64,000 nucleotides of DNA, taken from positions 10,465,501 to 10,529,500 of the forward strand of contig NW_026262690.1 in NCBI RefSeq assembly GCF_021869535.1, given 5' to 3'. Every line of letters begins with the position of its first letter. Position 1 is the stretch's first letter. The notes under the pieces are model-generated. The model had not been told where the DNA came from. It saw only the letters and a program-made list of their open reading frames with translations, and did not search any database. Shown here piece by piece: positions 44,813-56,469 of the stretch. Source of the stretch: Mytilus californianus. Its lineage: Eukaryota; Mollusca; Bivalvia; Mytilida; Mytilidae. Position numbers and translations under genes: made by a program.

Positions 44813-45175
44813 CAACCTTAAATGTAGGTCACAGTGATGCTCTTTTTGATGATCTGTGTGGTACTATAGAAGAATACTGTAGTTGTGATATCACTATCTG
44901 TTTCTTTGAAATGAACCTCAAAGCCAGACTTTACCAAAGTCAATCAACTGAATCAAGCATGTAAAAGAAGGTAAAAGTGACTCAAATGATGGTAAACTGT
45001 ACTGTACTATACAAGATGTCCATGGTGAATAAACATTGATATATTACCATAAGTTCCTGAGAAATGGGACTAAACGCAAAACTTAACTGAATCGAGACGT
45101 AAGAATGGACGGACAAGAGTTAAGCTATATACCCCATCCACATTTGTGGTGGGGCATAATAAAATCTAATCTTTG
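44813..45175 (+). repeat. Second mussel dispersed repeat family
   Basis: GTACTGTACTATACAAGATG, ACATTGATATATTACCATAA and GGACTAAACGCAAAACTTAA recur near 60350-60470 (GTTATACTATACAAGACACC, TACATGTATTACCATAGGTT, GGATCTAAATGCAAAACCTA). It ends in CCCATCCACATTTGTGGTGG, another bivalve repeat terminus. Confidence 0.65.
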
Positions 45176-46289
45176 TATCTTCTTAAAATATAAATAACAA
45201 CATGCAGTAAAGGTGATATAAGTATTTATTTATGGACATATTTAAGTTCCCATACATTAACCTATCCATATAACATTAATTCCAAAATCAATAAAATGGA
45301 TTAAAAGCATGGTTTGATTTGCAGCACTTATTTCATTCATATAACTGTATGACCTTTCACAGTGCGTCAGGGAGTTTTATCCTGTTCTGCCAATCATTTT
45401 ACGCAAATAACCCCAACTTTTTACATTTCACTCATAATATAAATGTTATCTAGAAAGATAATTTAAAGACACAATTTATTTCTTAAAATACAACTAGGTG
45501 AAAGGTAAGTCAAGTTTATTTATCCCTGCAGAAAAGGTTTAATATATACTTCATTTGCCAAAGAAACATAGTTGATCATACTTACACCCACCAGTAACGA
45601 GTGATATCATTTTGCAATGCATCTGGTAAAGATTATTTTTCTCAATGACAAAACAAAACTAGCAAAATACAACTTTAAAAATTTTCCATTGGATTTCTAT
45701 GACTAAGCTTTAACATTCACTGATGGCCATTTTGAATTTCCACCACAGTTAAATCACTTGTTCTGGACCTTGAAACAAACATATATCTAGTTTTTTGGTT
45801 TCAATCTATAATGCTGTTATCAAATAAATAATCATTGAAATGTGTACCGACTTGACCCTTTAAGCTCCTTTCTAGAACCAAAGTAGCTCCAACTGATCAT
45901 CCTACAAAGATTGTTTGTTACTTAATATCATTTGTAATTAAAATATAAAGCAAAATGTAAATTGACTTATGGTTTCTATGTAAACTCGATCTTTGCTGGC
46001 TCCTATTTTGATTGGCAATAAAGTAAATCATTTGTTCAATACCTTAATAGGAATATATATAAATGTACGATGTTTTGTTTCAATCCCTACAGCATTTCGT
46101 AAGAAAAAGTTTCAAATCCCTACCAATCACAATTTACAATCGGCCATGATGGCCATGTTTCTTGACCAATTGCCACCTACTCTGCAACACTTAGAAAGGA
46201 CATTAATTGATAGAAATAATTTATCTGCAAAGTTTGGTAAAATTCTGTTCACTATTCCTCAAGCAGGAGATCAAAATAAAACATGTTAA
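45176..46289. other. Non-coding, probably repeat-derived
   Basis: The 98-codon frame at 45993-46289 contains word patterns (CAAAGTTTGGTAAAATTCTG, AAGCAGGAGATCAAAA) like those of mussel repeats and is probably not a gene. No other feature. Confidence 0.4.
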
Positions 46290-47515
46290 CAGACAACTGA
46301 CAGACGGATGACAAGTGATGGCAATACCTCACAAGATTGGCTTAAAAGATGGAATATATAATTCAATATAAAAAAACAAAGAATGATGAATTAACTTTCA
46401 GGAGTGAGGAAGTCAATAATTTTTGGATGACCTTCTTGCAATTTGTGACTCAAACATTTCCTCTGTCAGTTTTTAGCTCACCTGGCCCGAAGGGCCAAGT
46501 GAGCTTTTCTCATCACTTGGCGTCCGTCGTCCGTCGTCCGTCGTCGTTAGCTTTTTACAAAAATCTTCTCCTCTGAAAGTAGTGGGCCAAATTTAACCAA
46601 ACTTGGCCACAATCATCATTAGGGTATCTAGTTTTAAAAATGTGTCCGATGACCCCGCCAAGCAACCAAGATGGCCGCCATGGCTAAAAATAGAACATAG
46701 GGGTAAAATGTAGATTTTGGCTTATATCTCTGAAACCAAAGCATTAAGAGTAAATCTGACAGGGTAAAACTGATTATCAGGTCAAGATCTATCTGCCCTG
46801 AAATTTTCAGACAAATCTGACAACCTGTTGTTGGGTTGCTGCCCCTGAATTGGTAATTTTAAGGAAATTTTGCAGTTTTTGGTTATTATCTTGAATATTA
46901 TTATAGATAGAGATAAACTGTAAACAGCAATAATGTTCAGCAAAGTAAGATCTACAAATAAATTGTCTAACCAAAATTGTCAGTCGACCCCTTTAGGAGT
47001 TATTGCTCTTAATAGTCAATTTTTAACAATTTTTTGTAAATTTTTGTAATTTTATACAAAAATCTTCTTCTCTGAAACTACTGAGACAAATTTACCCATA
47101 GTTGGCTATAATCATTATTAGGGTATCTAGTTTCAAAAATTTGTCCGATGACCCCGCCTTCCAACCATCATGGCCGACTTGGTTAAAAATAGAACATAGG
47201 GGTAAAATGCAGTTTTTGGTTTATATCTCTGAAACTAAAGCATTTAGAGCAAATCTGACAGGTGGCAAAAATGTTCATCAGATTTAGATTTATCTGCCCT
47301 AAAATTTTCAGACGAATCCGACAACCCGTTGTTGGGTTGCTGCCCCTGAGTTAGTAATTTTACAAAAATTTTGCAGTTTTTTGTTATTATCTTAGATATC
47401 ATTATAATATCTAATATCCAATACTATTAATTATGATTTTAACCTTATTTTACATGATTTCCAAAGCATCAGTAAATTCAGGTGAACGACACAGGCCCTT
47501 GAGAGCCTCTAGTTT
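46290..47515 (+). repeat. Large mussel repeat with AGCTCAC hairpin terminus
   Basis: From 46475 an almost perfect hairpin (AGCTCACCTGGCCC, GAA, GGGCCAAGTGAGCT, one mismatch; 46475-46505), then TCACTTGGCGTCCGTCG and tandem TCGTCCG. Two diverged half-units about 500 bp apart follow: ACAAAAATCTTCTCCTCTGA at 46557 and ACAAAAATCTTCTTCTCTGA at 47056, each followed by AGGGTATCTAG, GTCCGATGACCCCGCC and GTTGTTGGGTTGCTGCCCCT. It closes with GGTGAACGACACAGGCCCTT near 47480. I recall this family as highly abundant in Mytilus assemblies. 46290-46340 carries a related terminus in the opposite sense. No coding capacity. Confidence 0.85.
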
Positions 47516-47714
47516 TAGATAGAAAAGTTTTTAGTCCTACTAGTCCCATTCTCTGAACAGAAAGATTAAAAGAGAGAGCTTCATGTTTGATCTAGCAGCT
47601 TTCAAAGCAGGTGTTCTTGTTATTGCTTTACAAGCAATGGCTTCATTATAAGACTTTATATTCTCTTGCTGGACAATACAATCATAAGGATGGCTGACAG
47701 GAAATACAAATGAA

Positions 47715-48905
47715 TCAAGATTGTTTAAGGCTTTTGTGGTTAATAACTGAAAACAATGCTCTAGTATCATCAAATGCATTGTGTGCAGAATAGTTTTCAC
47801 CAAGAAGTGCTGACACCAAAGAAGTTTGAGAATATGATGGCAAGCCTGGCATTATTTTCTTAAATAATTCCAATGTGTCAATGAATCCACATATGTGAGA
47901 CGTAAACTCATTCCACATATGATTTGCCTTTATAGAATGGTACAAAACATGGCAAACAAAACGTTTGATGTTGTGTCCAACAAGAACTTGCATGGATGGA
48001 TATTTGGAAAGAAATGTTTTAAAATCGGAGAAAGCTTCATGTGGTAAATTGTACGTAACAGGTTGTAAATTATAAAACATCTGATTTGCAGAAACGGTAA
48101 TTTTTGTAATTTCGGAGGCCTGTATTGAGATAGGTTTGTTTGGAAAGATGAAACTGCTAAATTCATTATTGTTTGAAGTTGCAGCAATCTGTATTACATC
48201 TGGTGTTCTATCTGGAAAAAAAAGTAAGTTTAGTTTTCCTTGTCCAATATTTCTCAATAAATACACAATATGTTACCTGCTAATTCAACATTTTTAGCAC
48301 TTGAGGGGCTAGTCTAATCACCAAAATGAACCAAAATGAACCGAAATGGGGGAAAAAAGAGAGAAAACTAAATTATTTTTTTTCATGATTAATTATTCTA
48401 ATATTGTTTTCGCAATATTCAATTTTCACTTTGCTTTAATTCATAATTATTTTTTTTGTAACATAAATTTGTATGGGAAGTTTTCCTGCTGTGATATACA
48501 TATATGTCTACGTTTAGTGAATTCATATAATAGTATTATTTCGAAAAGTATACTGAATAGATGGTGTTGCGTACAATAACCAATATATATATATATATAT
48601 ATATGCATAAAGCATAAAGTTCATATAATTTATGATAAAGCCACTTTAATTATAGGTTTTTTGGGTAAAATATTATGCTATAACTATAAGGCAGAGCGAA
48701 TATTTGCCATATGAAAATATCAGCCAATAAGAGAGTTTAAAGTAGATAGATTTGTACATGAGAACAATGTTTCTATATATTTATATATTAACAACTTACA
48801 TAGGCTTGTAGTTTCTAAATCAAAACCTACCAGTGGAGCTGTAAAAATATCTATCGGTATACATAAAGATGCATTCATTTGAGCAGTGATTTCTTCATCT
48901 ACTTC
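47715..48905 (-). pseudogene. Two-exon DEDDh 3'-5' exonuclease with a lost catalytic acid
   Basis: Exon A (48905-48800) encodes APLVGFDLETTSL with the first two acids of the DEDD site (D-L-E) and ends at a GTAAGT donor. Exon B (48211-47715) follows a strong TTTTTTCCAG acceptor and continues in phase with PDVIQIAAT, then VGHNIKRFVCHVL, GFIDTLELFKK, YSQTSLVSALLGENYSAHNA, DDTRAL and a stop at 47715. The family (DnaQ/RNase T-like, also fused to PML in vertebrates) removes nucleotides with two metal ions. The third acid, expected in H-N-x-x-R-F-D, is valine (codon 47957-47955). The last His and Asp (H-N-A-x-D-D) remain. A TGA stands at 48908-48906 just upstream of exon A's readable part, so the N-terminus is unclear. 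Probably inactive as an exonuclease. Confidence 0.75.
48583..48604. repeat. (AT)11 microsatellite
   Basis: Eleven AT dinucleotides in the intron of the exonuclease gene. Confidence 0.95.
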
Positions 48906-48909
48906 TCAT

Positions 48910-50098
48910 TGTTCATTCCTATATCACATCAAGTTTTGTTAAAACAAAAGTTAAGATTTTAATTGGTATAGATGGTGTAAATGTGTTTGTACAAAAGTAA
49001 ACATCATATATGGTTAAAGTGTGTTCATTTTATAACTTTGATAATGTGCAAAAGCATGTCATGCATTCTCACAGGCCCAAAAGGGTCCCTCATCTAATTC
49101 GATTATAAGTGCGAAGGACATCTAGAGGTTAAAGTTAAAAGATCATACTTAGATTAAATTTGCATGAATTTAAATGTAAAAATGTGCAACATACACATCC
49201 AATGTTCATTAACCTTAGCATATAAGTTTTCCCAGGGGAAGCGACAATCAAAATTTTATGTCAAAGTCAAAGTTCTAAGTCCAAGACACGTGCGTTAAAG
49301 TTGATAAAATGATTCCAGTATTTATAATGGTGCAGAACTTTTCATTGGGTAATAATTTGACTTCCAGTTGTGTTCATTTTTGTATGAACATTAAATGTGC
49401 ACCATTAAAATAGTAGCATTTCTAAAAGGAAATTAACAAAATGTTTATCGGATTCTTTTACATTTGAATAATTCTAAGTAATTAAAACTGTTTTTGAATA
49501 ATTCATCAATGTGTGAACTCAGACAAACCATTACCAATTTTTACATGACTCTTCAGACACTATTCATTTTGTGATTCATATGCTTGATTCACATACACAT
49601 GAATTCCTTCAAAACAGCTTTTATTACATTTTATACATGAACAACATAGTGCTAAACCAAAAGACTTACCTATTTCACTTTCATATGTTCTTCCTTCTCT
49701 TATTTCAACTCCAGTACTTTTTACTGAACGTTCTTTTTTTAAGAATTATTCTAATGTCTAAAAGTTAGCACAGCACAGCAGACGCACCTGTTTTTGCACA
49801 TTTGTAGAATTTTTTTTATCATAGAGTTCTACAACATTGCACGAATCTTACCATGAGGTTTTAGACATTTATTGCATTGTCAAGTGATCATTTTGATTTG
49901 AATTTTTTTTATCACGCACATTGCCCCGGAAACAATGGCCGCCATTATTTTTTAGCAAAACTTTAACCCTCTGCCTCTACCTTAAACATTGTACTTTATT
50001 AGTGCAACAAAGTCGGTTTTGGTATATAGTATAGACAATGTAAAAATTTAAACCAACAAATTTGTTTTATTGACTTTCCAGTTTTCAATCACGAAGTT
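48910..50098. other. AT-rich DNA, no gene
   Basis: No long frame or known repeat. Confidence 0.45.
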
Positions 50099-50335
50099 AA
50101 ATCCGTCACCCAACTGAACTTTCCAACGGTGGGAATATCCACGACACGTTGGGTCTTTGGGCCTTTAGCTTTTCGTTCGTAGTTATACTCATCTGATAAA
50201 TGACTTGGCTTACAACCTATACAAATCCTTAATACACTGCTTGGAATACGCTACTGACCTGTTTCGCATCTTCATTTAATATATGTATATAATTATAAAT
50301 AGTGCCTCATAGATACAAACTTAATATCATTATTT
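50099..50335 (+). repeat. 5' block, copy 1
   Basis: AATCCGTCACCCAACTGAAC, GGTGGGAATATCCACGAC (50128-50145), GCTTTTCGTTCGTAGTTATA, ACACTGCTTGGAATACG. Repeated at 51283-51517 with about 80% or higher identity by eye. Confidence 0.85.
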
Positions 50336-50348
50336 CCTGCTGCTATTC

Positions 50349-50766
50349 ATGTCGGAAAGAAAATTAAAGAAATACTTAAAAAGAGCATTGCCTCCTAGAA
50401 TTGGGAATACAACACTCACACCAGTTGTCCTAACTGGCATTGAAGGCTTTGGTTTTTTGGGATCAAGTGTCTACTCAGATAGAATTAGAGATCAGATGGT
50501 GGTGTAAATCTTCGCGCACTTCACAGCAGAGCTACACTTGGCTTAAACAAAATATAGCACAACAGATTGATTGCATAGGCAATATACACTTGTACGTCTG
50601 GCTTGGTATCTGCGACCTTACAAAATACGACGGCAAATTCATATCACTTTCTACTGAGCAAAACATCATTGAGCAAACCCCTGATACTTATCAGGAAATA
50701 TTAGAATTTCTAAAATCATATCCAGGCTGTAAAGTAACCTTTCTAGAATTCCGCCATATTCAATAA
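50349..50766 (+). pseudogene. SGNH-hydrolase-like ORF of the non-LTR element
   Basis: ATG 50349 opens MSERKLKKYLKRALPPRIGN and TPVVLTGIEG. After a +1 shift at a six-T run (50453-50458) the frame continues WDQVSTQIELEIRWWCKSS, then LYVWLGICDLTKYDGKFISL and KVTFLEFRHI to a stop at 50766. The segment LxVWLGxCDLT resembles the G-x-N-D block of SGNH/GDSL esterases with Asn changed, and the VVLTG segment stands where the family's catalytic serine block lies, with serine lost. From memory, similar proteins occur in oyster and fish CR1-like elements. Broken by the frameshift and by further stops after 50766. Confidence 0.5.
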
Positions 50767-51282
50767 CTGACTTCAATGGTTACAAGAAACACGAAAATCC
50801 GTCAAGCTTTAAGAATCAAGAGGAACACTTAATAAAAAAACGTTGAGGAATTAAATAACAATATTCGATATATCAACTCTACTTTAGACACATCCTCGCC
50901 AAATTTTGCCATAGACATCAACCATCATCACCAAGAAAGAACCTCAATGTCCAAAAACATTACCCTTAGAGACAACTACATGTTCAAACTCATCAGGGAA
51001 GGAATTCACCCAAAACAGACGTTGTCAAAAGTCTGGCTTAAGAAACTGGCAACACAGATACAAAGGCAATGCTGGGGTTGATATCATATCCAACGGTGGG
51101 AATATCCACGACATGCTCCCTGGCTCAACCTTTGCATCTGTAAACGCTCACCATTGCAGCCTCCAAGGATCTTGGCTATACACAAATGTTTGGGATTTTG
51201 ACTTTCATTGCTCATACCTACCGCATATAATAATTGCTTCAAATAACTGCTCTCCTGAATCATATAAATACATATATGCTGC
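50767..51282 (+). other. Decayed tail of the SGNH-like ORF
   Basis: Weak coding continuation: VEELNNNIRYINSTLDTSSP near 50840 and KNITLRDNYMFKLIREGIHP near 50955, with interrupting stops. A third GGTGGGAATATCCACGAC occurs at 51095-51112. Confidence 0.5.
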
Positions 51283-51517
51283 TTAATCCGTCACCCCATA
51301 GAGCCTTCGAACGGTGGGAATATCCACGACGCGTTGTCTCCTTGGGCCTTTGGCTTTTCGTTCGTAGTTATACTTATCTTATATTTGTCTCTGGCTAACA
51401 TCATATACAAATCTTTAATACACTGCTTGGTGGAATACGGTGCTGATCTATCTGCTCTGTATCTTAATCCAATATTTGTATATATACTATGGCTCATAGA
51501 TACACCTGCTTGCACAA
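51283..51517 (+). repeat. 5' block, copy 2
   Basis: TAATCCGTCACCCCATAGAG, GGTGGGAATATCCACGAC (51313-51330), GCTTTTCGTTCGTAGTTATA and ACACTGCTTGGTGGAATACG. It lies just upstream of ORF1, where a promoter or 5' UTR would be expected. The shared 18-mer is nearly palindromic (GTGGGAATATCCAC). Confidence 0.85.
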
Positions 51518-51574
51518 CTCCTTTCTCCTCATAACTCTTGGGCCGAACAATAAAGATCAGTATAAATTAGTATA

Positions 51575-53500
51575 ATGGCTACATCAGAAGTTCAAACAAG
51601 ACGGATTACCCGTATGAACTCGGGCGGCAATCTACACCTCTCAAACCCAATACATAAGGTCTATGTTCTAGATAAAACCAAAGCCATTCAAAGAAACAAT
51701 TATGCCTGTTCGAAACCTCACATTAAATCAACAATGAAATCTGGAAATAATCTGGTATTGGAATTTAGTACAGCAGCTTATGAGCATGCTAGGCAATGTC
51801 TCATCACAATACTTGATTGTTCTACACAATATGCTGGGATGGTTAGAGATAGTGATGAAACATCCGGTGCAATGGTTGACACATGTATTAAAGTATTTAG
51901 TTCAGAGGGCAAAAACCTAACATTCGTTGTTAATCTATACCATACAAGTTCAACAATGGTAGTTTATGGCTCTAGAGTAGATCTTTATGTGGCTGATATT
52001 CACGAACTTTTATGTGATGAACTCTCCAAAAAGGGACACATGCTTACATCACTAAATGATAACATTACATCTACAATTTCAAAACTCACTAGTACAGTGC
52101 CAAATCTAAATCAAAATCTTGCTGCGGCAAATACAAACTGTCAAGACAACTTGGATGATCTAGCTATCACATTTAGAACCGATGAAAGCAAAGATTTAAA
52201 TAAGGATACAGCAGACATATGTTCAATCTGCAATAAAATATCACTTCTAGAAACTATTGAGTGTAGTGAATGCTCTCTATGGATACATTATGAGTGTGCA
52301 AGACTCTCACAATCAGCTGTTAGTGCACTGAACTCCTTAAACTCTGTTTGTGCTCTATGCACCTACAACATGTTGTATGAGGTAGACACAACTGGTGGTA
52401 CCAATTCACAGAATCTGCATTCCGAAATGAACACTTTAGTAGTAAATGACACCTCTCCTGATACCTGTGTGCGACCTCCCCCGCCACCTACTACTCTACC
52501 AGAATGTCATAAAAACTCTGTAACAGATGTATCAAATGAAACTACATTGGTAAAGGAAATTTATAACCAACATTATACTGCTGATCAAGCCAACACTGCA
52601 AAGGTTAATCATTCCCAGCATACCAGCAACCAATGCTATGGAACCACTCCAAAAAGGTCACACAATTCTGAACCATCTTTGTCAGATAACATACAGAAAA
52701 AGACCAAACGACAGAATATAAGAACAATGCAACCTAAGATCAATAATGCTGAAGATAAAGCATACATAGTTAAATTGAAAAATGAGATCAATAAGCTAAC
52801 ATCCACTATTGAACTGCAAAATAGCCTACGCCACCAAAATGAACAACCAGAAGAGGCATCCTTCAGCACGAACTCTACACAACAACCATCAACATCAAAT
52901 CATCTAAACTCTGACCATCATAATAATAACACTGTAGACCAAAGGTTCAGAATGATTGAGATGCAGATGATGCAGAACATGTCCATGAACAACATGTTAG
53001 CAAATCAACAAATGCAAATTATGACGCAGCAATATCAAATGATACATCAACAACAAATGATACATCAACAACAAATGATACATCAACAACAAATGATACA
53101 TCAACAACAAATGATGCATCAACAACAGTTAACACAGCAACCACTATTTCAACCAAATCACGGCTTCTCCATGTATCCACACATGATGATACCGAGGCAT
53201 GTTCCTCCACCTCCTGGAAATGTTCTATCAAATGTTCCAGTTGGAATAAATCATCATCCTCTGCAATATCAGCACCCACTCTTCACACATTATGGTGCTC
53301 CACAAAATGCATACCAACAGCACATGCATCAGTCTGCTCGGTACCAGCCCATACAGAGGGACGTTAGGAACAATATGCTACCGCAAGCAAGACCAGCAGA
53401 TTTCAACAGAAACTCTGAACGACAACCAGAAAATTGTAACAGCATCACAACAGGAAGAACCATGCTACATTCTAAATTCCACCAAGATTCCACAGCATAA
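51575..53500 (+). CDS. Non-LTR ORF1 protein with PHD finger (641 aa, intact)
   Basis: The longest open frame in the window. ATG 51575 lies in ATAATGG context. Residues about 60-145 form a compact domain (LVLEFSTAAYEHARQC, then NLTFVVNLYHTSSTMVV) found, as far as I recall, at the start of other mollusc ORF1 proteins. Residues about 214-262 are a complete PHD-type finger: CSIC, CSEC, WIHYEC, CALC. A predicted coiled stretch follows (about 390-415, YIVKLKNEINKLTSTIEL), then a Met/Gln-rich tail with five MIHQQQ-type repeats (53039-53128) and Pro/His/Asn-rich sequence. It probably binds element RNA, and the PHD finger may contact chromatin. After the stop another frame (to 53879) continues similar Pro/Gln-rich sequence, so ORF1 may originally have been longer. 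Confidence 0.8.
   Translation: MATSEVQTRRITRMNSGGNLHLSNPIHKVYVLDKTKAIQRNNYACSKPHIKSTMKSGNNLVLEFSTAAYEHARQCLITILDCSTQYAGMVRDSDETSGAMVDTCIKVFSSEGKNLTFVVNLYHTSSTMVVYGSRVDLYVADIHELLCDELSKKGHMLTSLNDNITSTISKLTSTVPNLNQNLAAANTNCQDNLDDLAITFRTDESKDLNKDTADICSICNKISLLETIECSECSLWIHYECARLSQSAVSALNSLNSVCALCTYNMLYEVDTTGGTNSQNLHSEMNTLVVNDTSPDTCVRPPPPPTTLPECHKNSVTDVSNETTLVKEIYNQHYTADQANTAKVNHSQHTSNQCYGTTPKRSHNSEPSLSDNIQKKTKRQNIRTMQPKINNAEDKAYIVKLKNEINKLTSTIELQNSLRHQNEQPEEASFSTNSTQQPSTSNHLNSDHHNNNTVDQRFRMIEMQMMQNMSMNNMLANQQMQIMTQQYQMIHQQQMIHQQQMIHQQQMIHQQQMMHQQQLTQQPLFQPNHGFSMYPHMMIPRHVPPPPGNVLSNVPVGINHHPLQYQHPLFTHYGAPQNAYQQHMHQSARYQPIQRDVRNNMLPQARPADFNRNSERQPENCNSITTGRTMLHSKFHQDSTA
53039..53128 (+). repeat. 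18-bp tandem repeat encoding MIHQQQ, five units
   Basis: ATGATACATCAACAACAA repeated at 53039, 53057, 53075 and 53093, with a variant unit at 53111. The period is a multiple of three, so the ORF1 frame is kept. Confidence 0.95.
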
Positions 53501-53789
53501 ATATGAATACAAATTCTGTAAAAGTGTCCAAAAACCTGGGGACATTCCGTGCAATAAAATTTCTGCTAACATAAATCTGCAAGAGAACCAACAACAGGCA
53601 CTACCACCCTCGATATACAGTCCTCGTGATTCTACGTCTACAGCCACAACTATGCAGAACTGTCTGTCAACACCTGTTAGTGCTACATCCCACCAAGCAA
53701 ATTCAGACAAGTCTTTTTTTAGGAGTCCACCAAATCAACCCACCACCAGATCCAGGCATAGTCAGAATCGCACAAAGCCAACAAAATTA

Positions 53790-54603
53790 AAAGAGAAAAA
53801 ACACAACGGAAGAAATTATCAAAGATTATCTATACTTAACCACATAATTACGGAAGGAAAAGGAAATTTATTTTATTAAAATACATTGGAAATATCATCA
53901 GATATAATCTGCATTCAGGAACACTGGTTGTATGAATTTCAAAAACAAATTTTAGGTACTGTGTTACCAAATATGGACATGTATATGAGATGCAGTGACA
54001 CCAATAAGGAAATTGATAATTTCAAACTGCCAAGAGGGAAAGGGGGTGTTGCAATAGCTTGGAAAAATCATCTGACGCCATCCATTTAGGAAATACCATC
54101 CGGAAACAACGGATAATAGCAATTGAACTAAAATCTCCGTTGAACTTATGTATTTTCTGTGTCTATATGCCTACAAACAACTCTGGAGACTCTTATCTGG
54201 AATAAACTGAATGTCTTGATATCGTTAGCTGTATCCTTTCAACTATTCAGCAACTCATAGAATTATCATAGCGGGAGATTTCAATGGAATTTAAAGCCGC
54301 CGAGAAACTATAACAAACATGACAGACTAATACAAGTATTTGTGCAGGAAATGAACTTAGAACAGTGCTGTACTGACAAATCAACTTTCTTTCACCATTC
54401 TGGACTGTCCTGTTCTCAAATAGACTATATTTTAGACAATATCACCTCTACAATTATCTCCAACTATAAAACACATGATAGATGTCCATCCAATACTTCA
54501 AGTCATGTTCCTGTCAGTGCAAAAATCGAAGTAAAAATAAATGTAAAACATAAAATAGTCAACCAAACTTTGCAAGACAATTCAAACTTCAGTGGAAAGA
54601 TCT
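53790..54603 (+). pseudogene. ORF2 endonuclease domain, broken
   Basis: After a TAA at 53877-53879 comes EISSDIICIQEHWLY (Q-E catalytic box), then GKGGVAIAWK. A stop at 54087, further breaks, IIIAGDFNG (about 54261), SQIDYIL (54417) and SSHVPVSA (54501) follow. The last box is normally S-D-H, so a catalytic aspartate is lost. This enzyme would nick the target site. Confidence 0.8.
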
Positions 54604-54739
54604 AGAAACTGAAACCTTTAATGCTCTCATAAACAAAGAACTTACTCAATACAAGATAGAAAGCCACTCTTTGGAAGAAAACATTTAATTGCTGTGCAGC
54701 TGTCTGCAAAAAGCGGCTGCAGTTGCTGTTCCATCATAT

Positions 54740-56469
54740 ATTTAAGTGTGTCATTGTAATACCTGTGCTAAAAAAAGGGAAAATCCAATGTTGATGGACA
54801 ACTACAGGGGAATTGCCATTACACCTGTTGTTTCAAATCTCTTTGAATGTACCATACTGCCATCACTGACTAAGAATTTCAAACAGTCGACACTTCAATT
54901 TGAATTTACAAAGGGAATGTCTATGCTGGTGGCTGGTCTAAATATCACAGAGGCTAGAGCAGAAGTTAAACATCTCACAATTCAACCTCTGTATCTGGTT
55001 ACTGTTGACAGCCAGAAATTATTTTATGTAGTGGATCATATAATAATGCTGGATGCACTATATGAACACACACAAAACCATCACATGTGAACTGTAGTAA
55101 AAAACCTAAACAATGGTCTGGTTTCAAAGGTTAAATGGAAAGGAAACATTGACGGCAGCTTACATATTCATCAAGGGGTACCCCAGGATGGAATTCTTTC
55201 ACCTTTTCTCTACAAAGTATATGTCAACAATCTCCTTGAGGATCTTAAATCTCATAGTTTAGGACTTAAAATTGGCACATGGTATGTTGGCTGTCCAAAA
55301 TGCGCAGACGATGTAGCCTTCATTAACAACTAAGAACAGGAATTGCAATGTATGCTCTCCGTAACAAATCATCATACCAACCAATCTAGAGTAACCATCA
55401 ATCTTTCAAAGACTAAAGCAGTCATCTTAAATAAACCCCAAAATATTAACAGATCTGATTTACAATGGACTTTAGGCAACAACTCTATATATCTTTCAGA
55501 AGATACTTCATACCTTGGTCTAATAAGAGCAGAAATAAAGGAAAATGAATTAAACATTGACGCTCGTATCAGCATTGCTAGAAGAACGCTGTATTCCTTG
55601 ATGAACACTGGTTTGCATGGTACAAATGGTCTTAATCCGCAAACATCATACAAAATCTATCAGAGCTACGTCATTCCTCGTCTGTTGTATGGTATGGAGA
55701 TTCTACCACTTAACCAGAAGCAATTGGACATCTTGTCACGCTTCCATATAAAAACTCTAAGAAATTTCCAGTCAATGCCTTCAAGAACAGCTACTGGAGC
55801 TGTATACCTCCTTTATGTGCACCAAGTGAGGATTACAGGATTTGGTAGACAGACAACTAATTATGAATTTGGATAATAAACATAGTTTCTTCTGTAAGGT
55901 CGCAGGTACGTTAACTGTGTACGATTTGCTAAGCATGGTTTCACTAAAGCAACGGCCACCATCAAAACTAAAATGGAAATCTTTGGTTAAACTAGCTCTC
56001 CAAGATTACCGTTCTAAAAATTGGATCTGTACACCCTGTTTGGACCAGCATATCATCAACAATTTCAGATGTTAAAAAAAGAGCAATAAAAATACGTCTT
56101 TTAACTGGAACGTACCCTTTTGAGTCAAATAAAAACAAATTTAGTGGTGGAAGAGAATCTTCTTCATGCAGATGCTGTGGAACATCAAATGAGGACTTAA
56201 CACACCTTTTACTTCTCTGTCCTGCATTGGATCAGCAGAGAAAAGAAACATTCTCTAACCTAAAGGCGTTAGTGATCTCCATTATTGGCACTTCAGGATG
56301 GATTGCAAGATTAAATGAACAGTCCGATATAGTGAAATTGATTATTGACAGTACGTTTTTGTTGCCTGAGATTACCAGTCGTAGCGATTTAGACAAATTT
56401 CAGAAAATGTCTACTGATATGTGTTATAAGTTGCATACCCAGAGAACTTGTATATTACATAAATCATAA
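54740..56469 (+). pseudogene. ORF2 reverse transcriptase and C-terminal domain, broken
   Basis: NYRGIAITPVVSNLFE (about 54800), TVDSQKLFYVVDH (first catalytic Asp region), HQGVPQDGILSPFLYKVYVN, CADDVAF (catalytic YADD with Tyr changed to Cys, about 55305), YLGLIRAEIK, QSYVIPRLLYGMEIL (thumb) and a Cys-His knuckle (CRCCGTSNEDLTHLLLLC, 56168-56221), ending CYKLHTQRTCILHKS at 56469. Several stops and shifts separate the pieces. The tail resembles that of the LINE fragment at 33.4-34.0 kb. Confidence 0.8.

Noticed and set aside
45993-46289. 98-codon ORF as a gene
   Set aside because: Its DNA words resemble mussel repeat text; no recognisable motif.
53019-53279. Minus-strand ORF with VDVSFV repeats
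   Set aside because: Complement of the CAACAACAA-rich ORF1 repeat; a shadow of the plus-strand gene.
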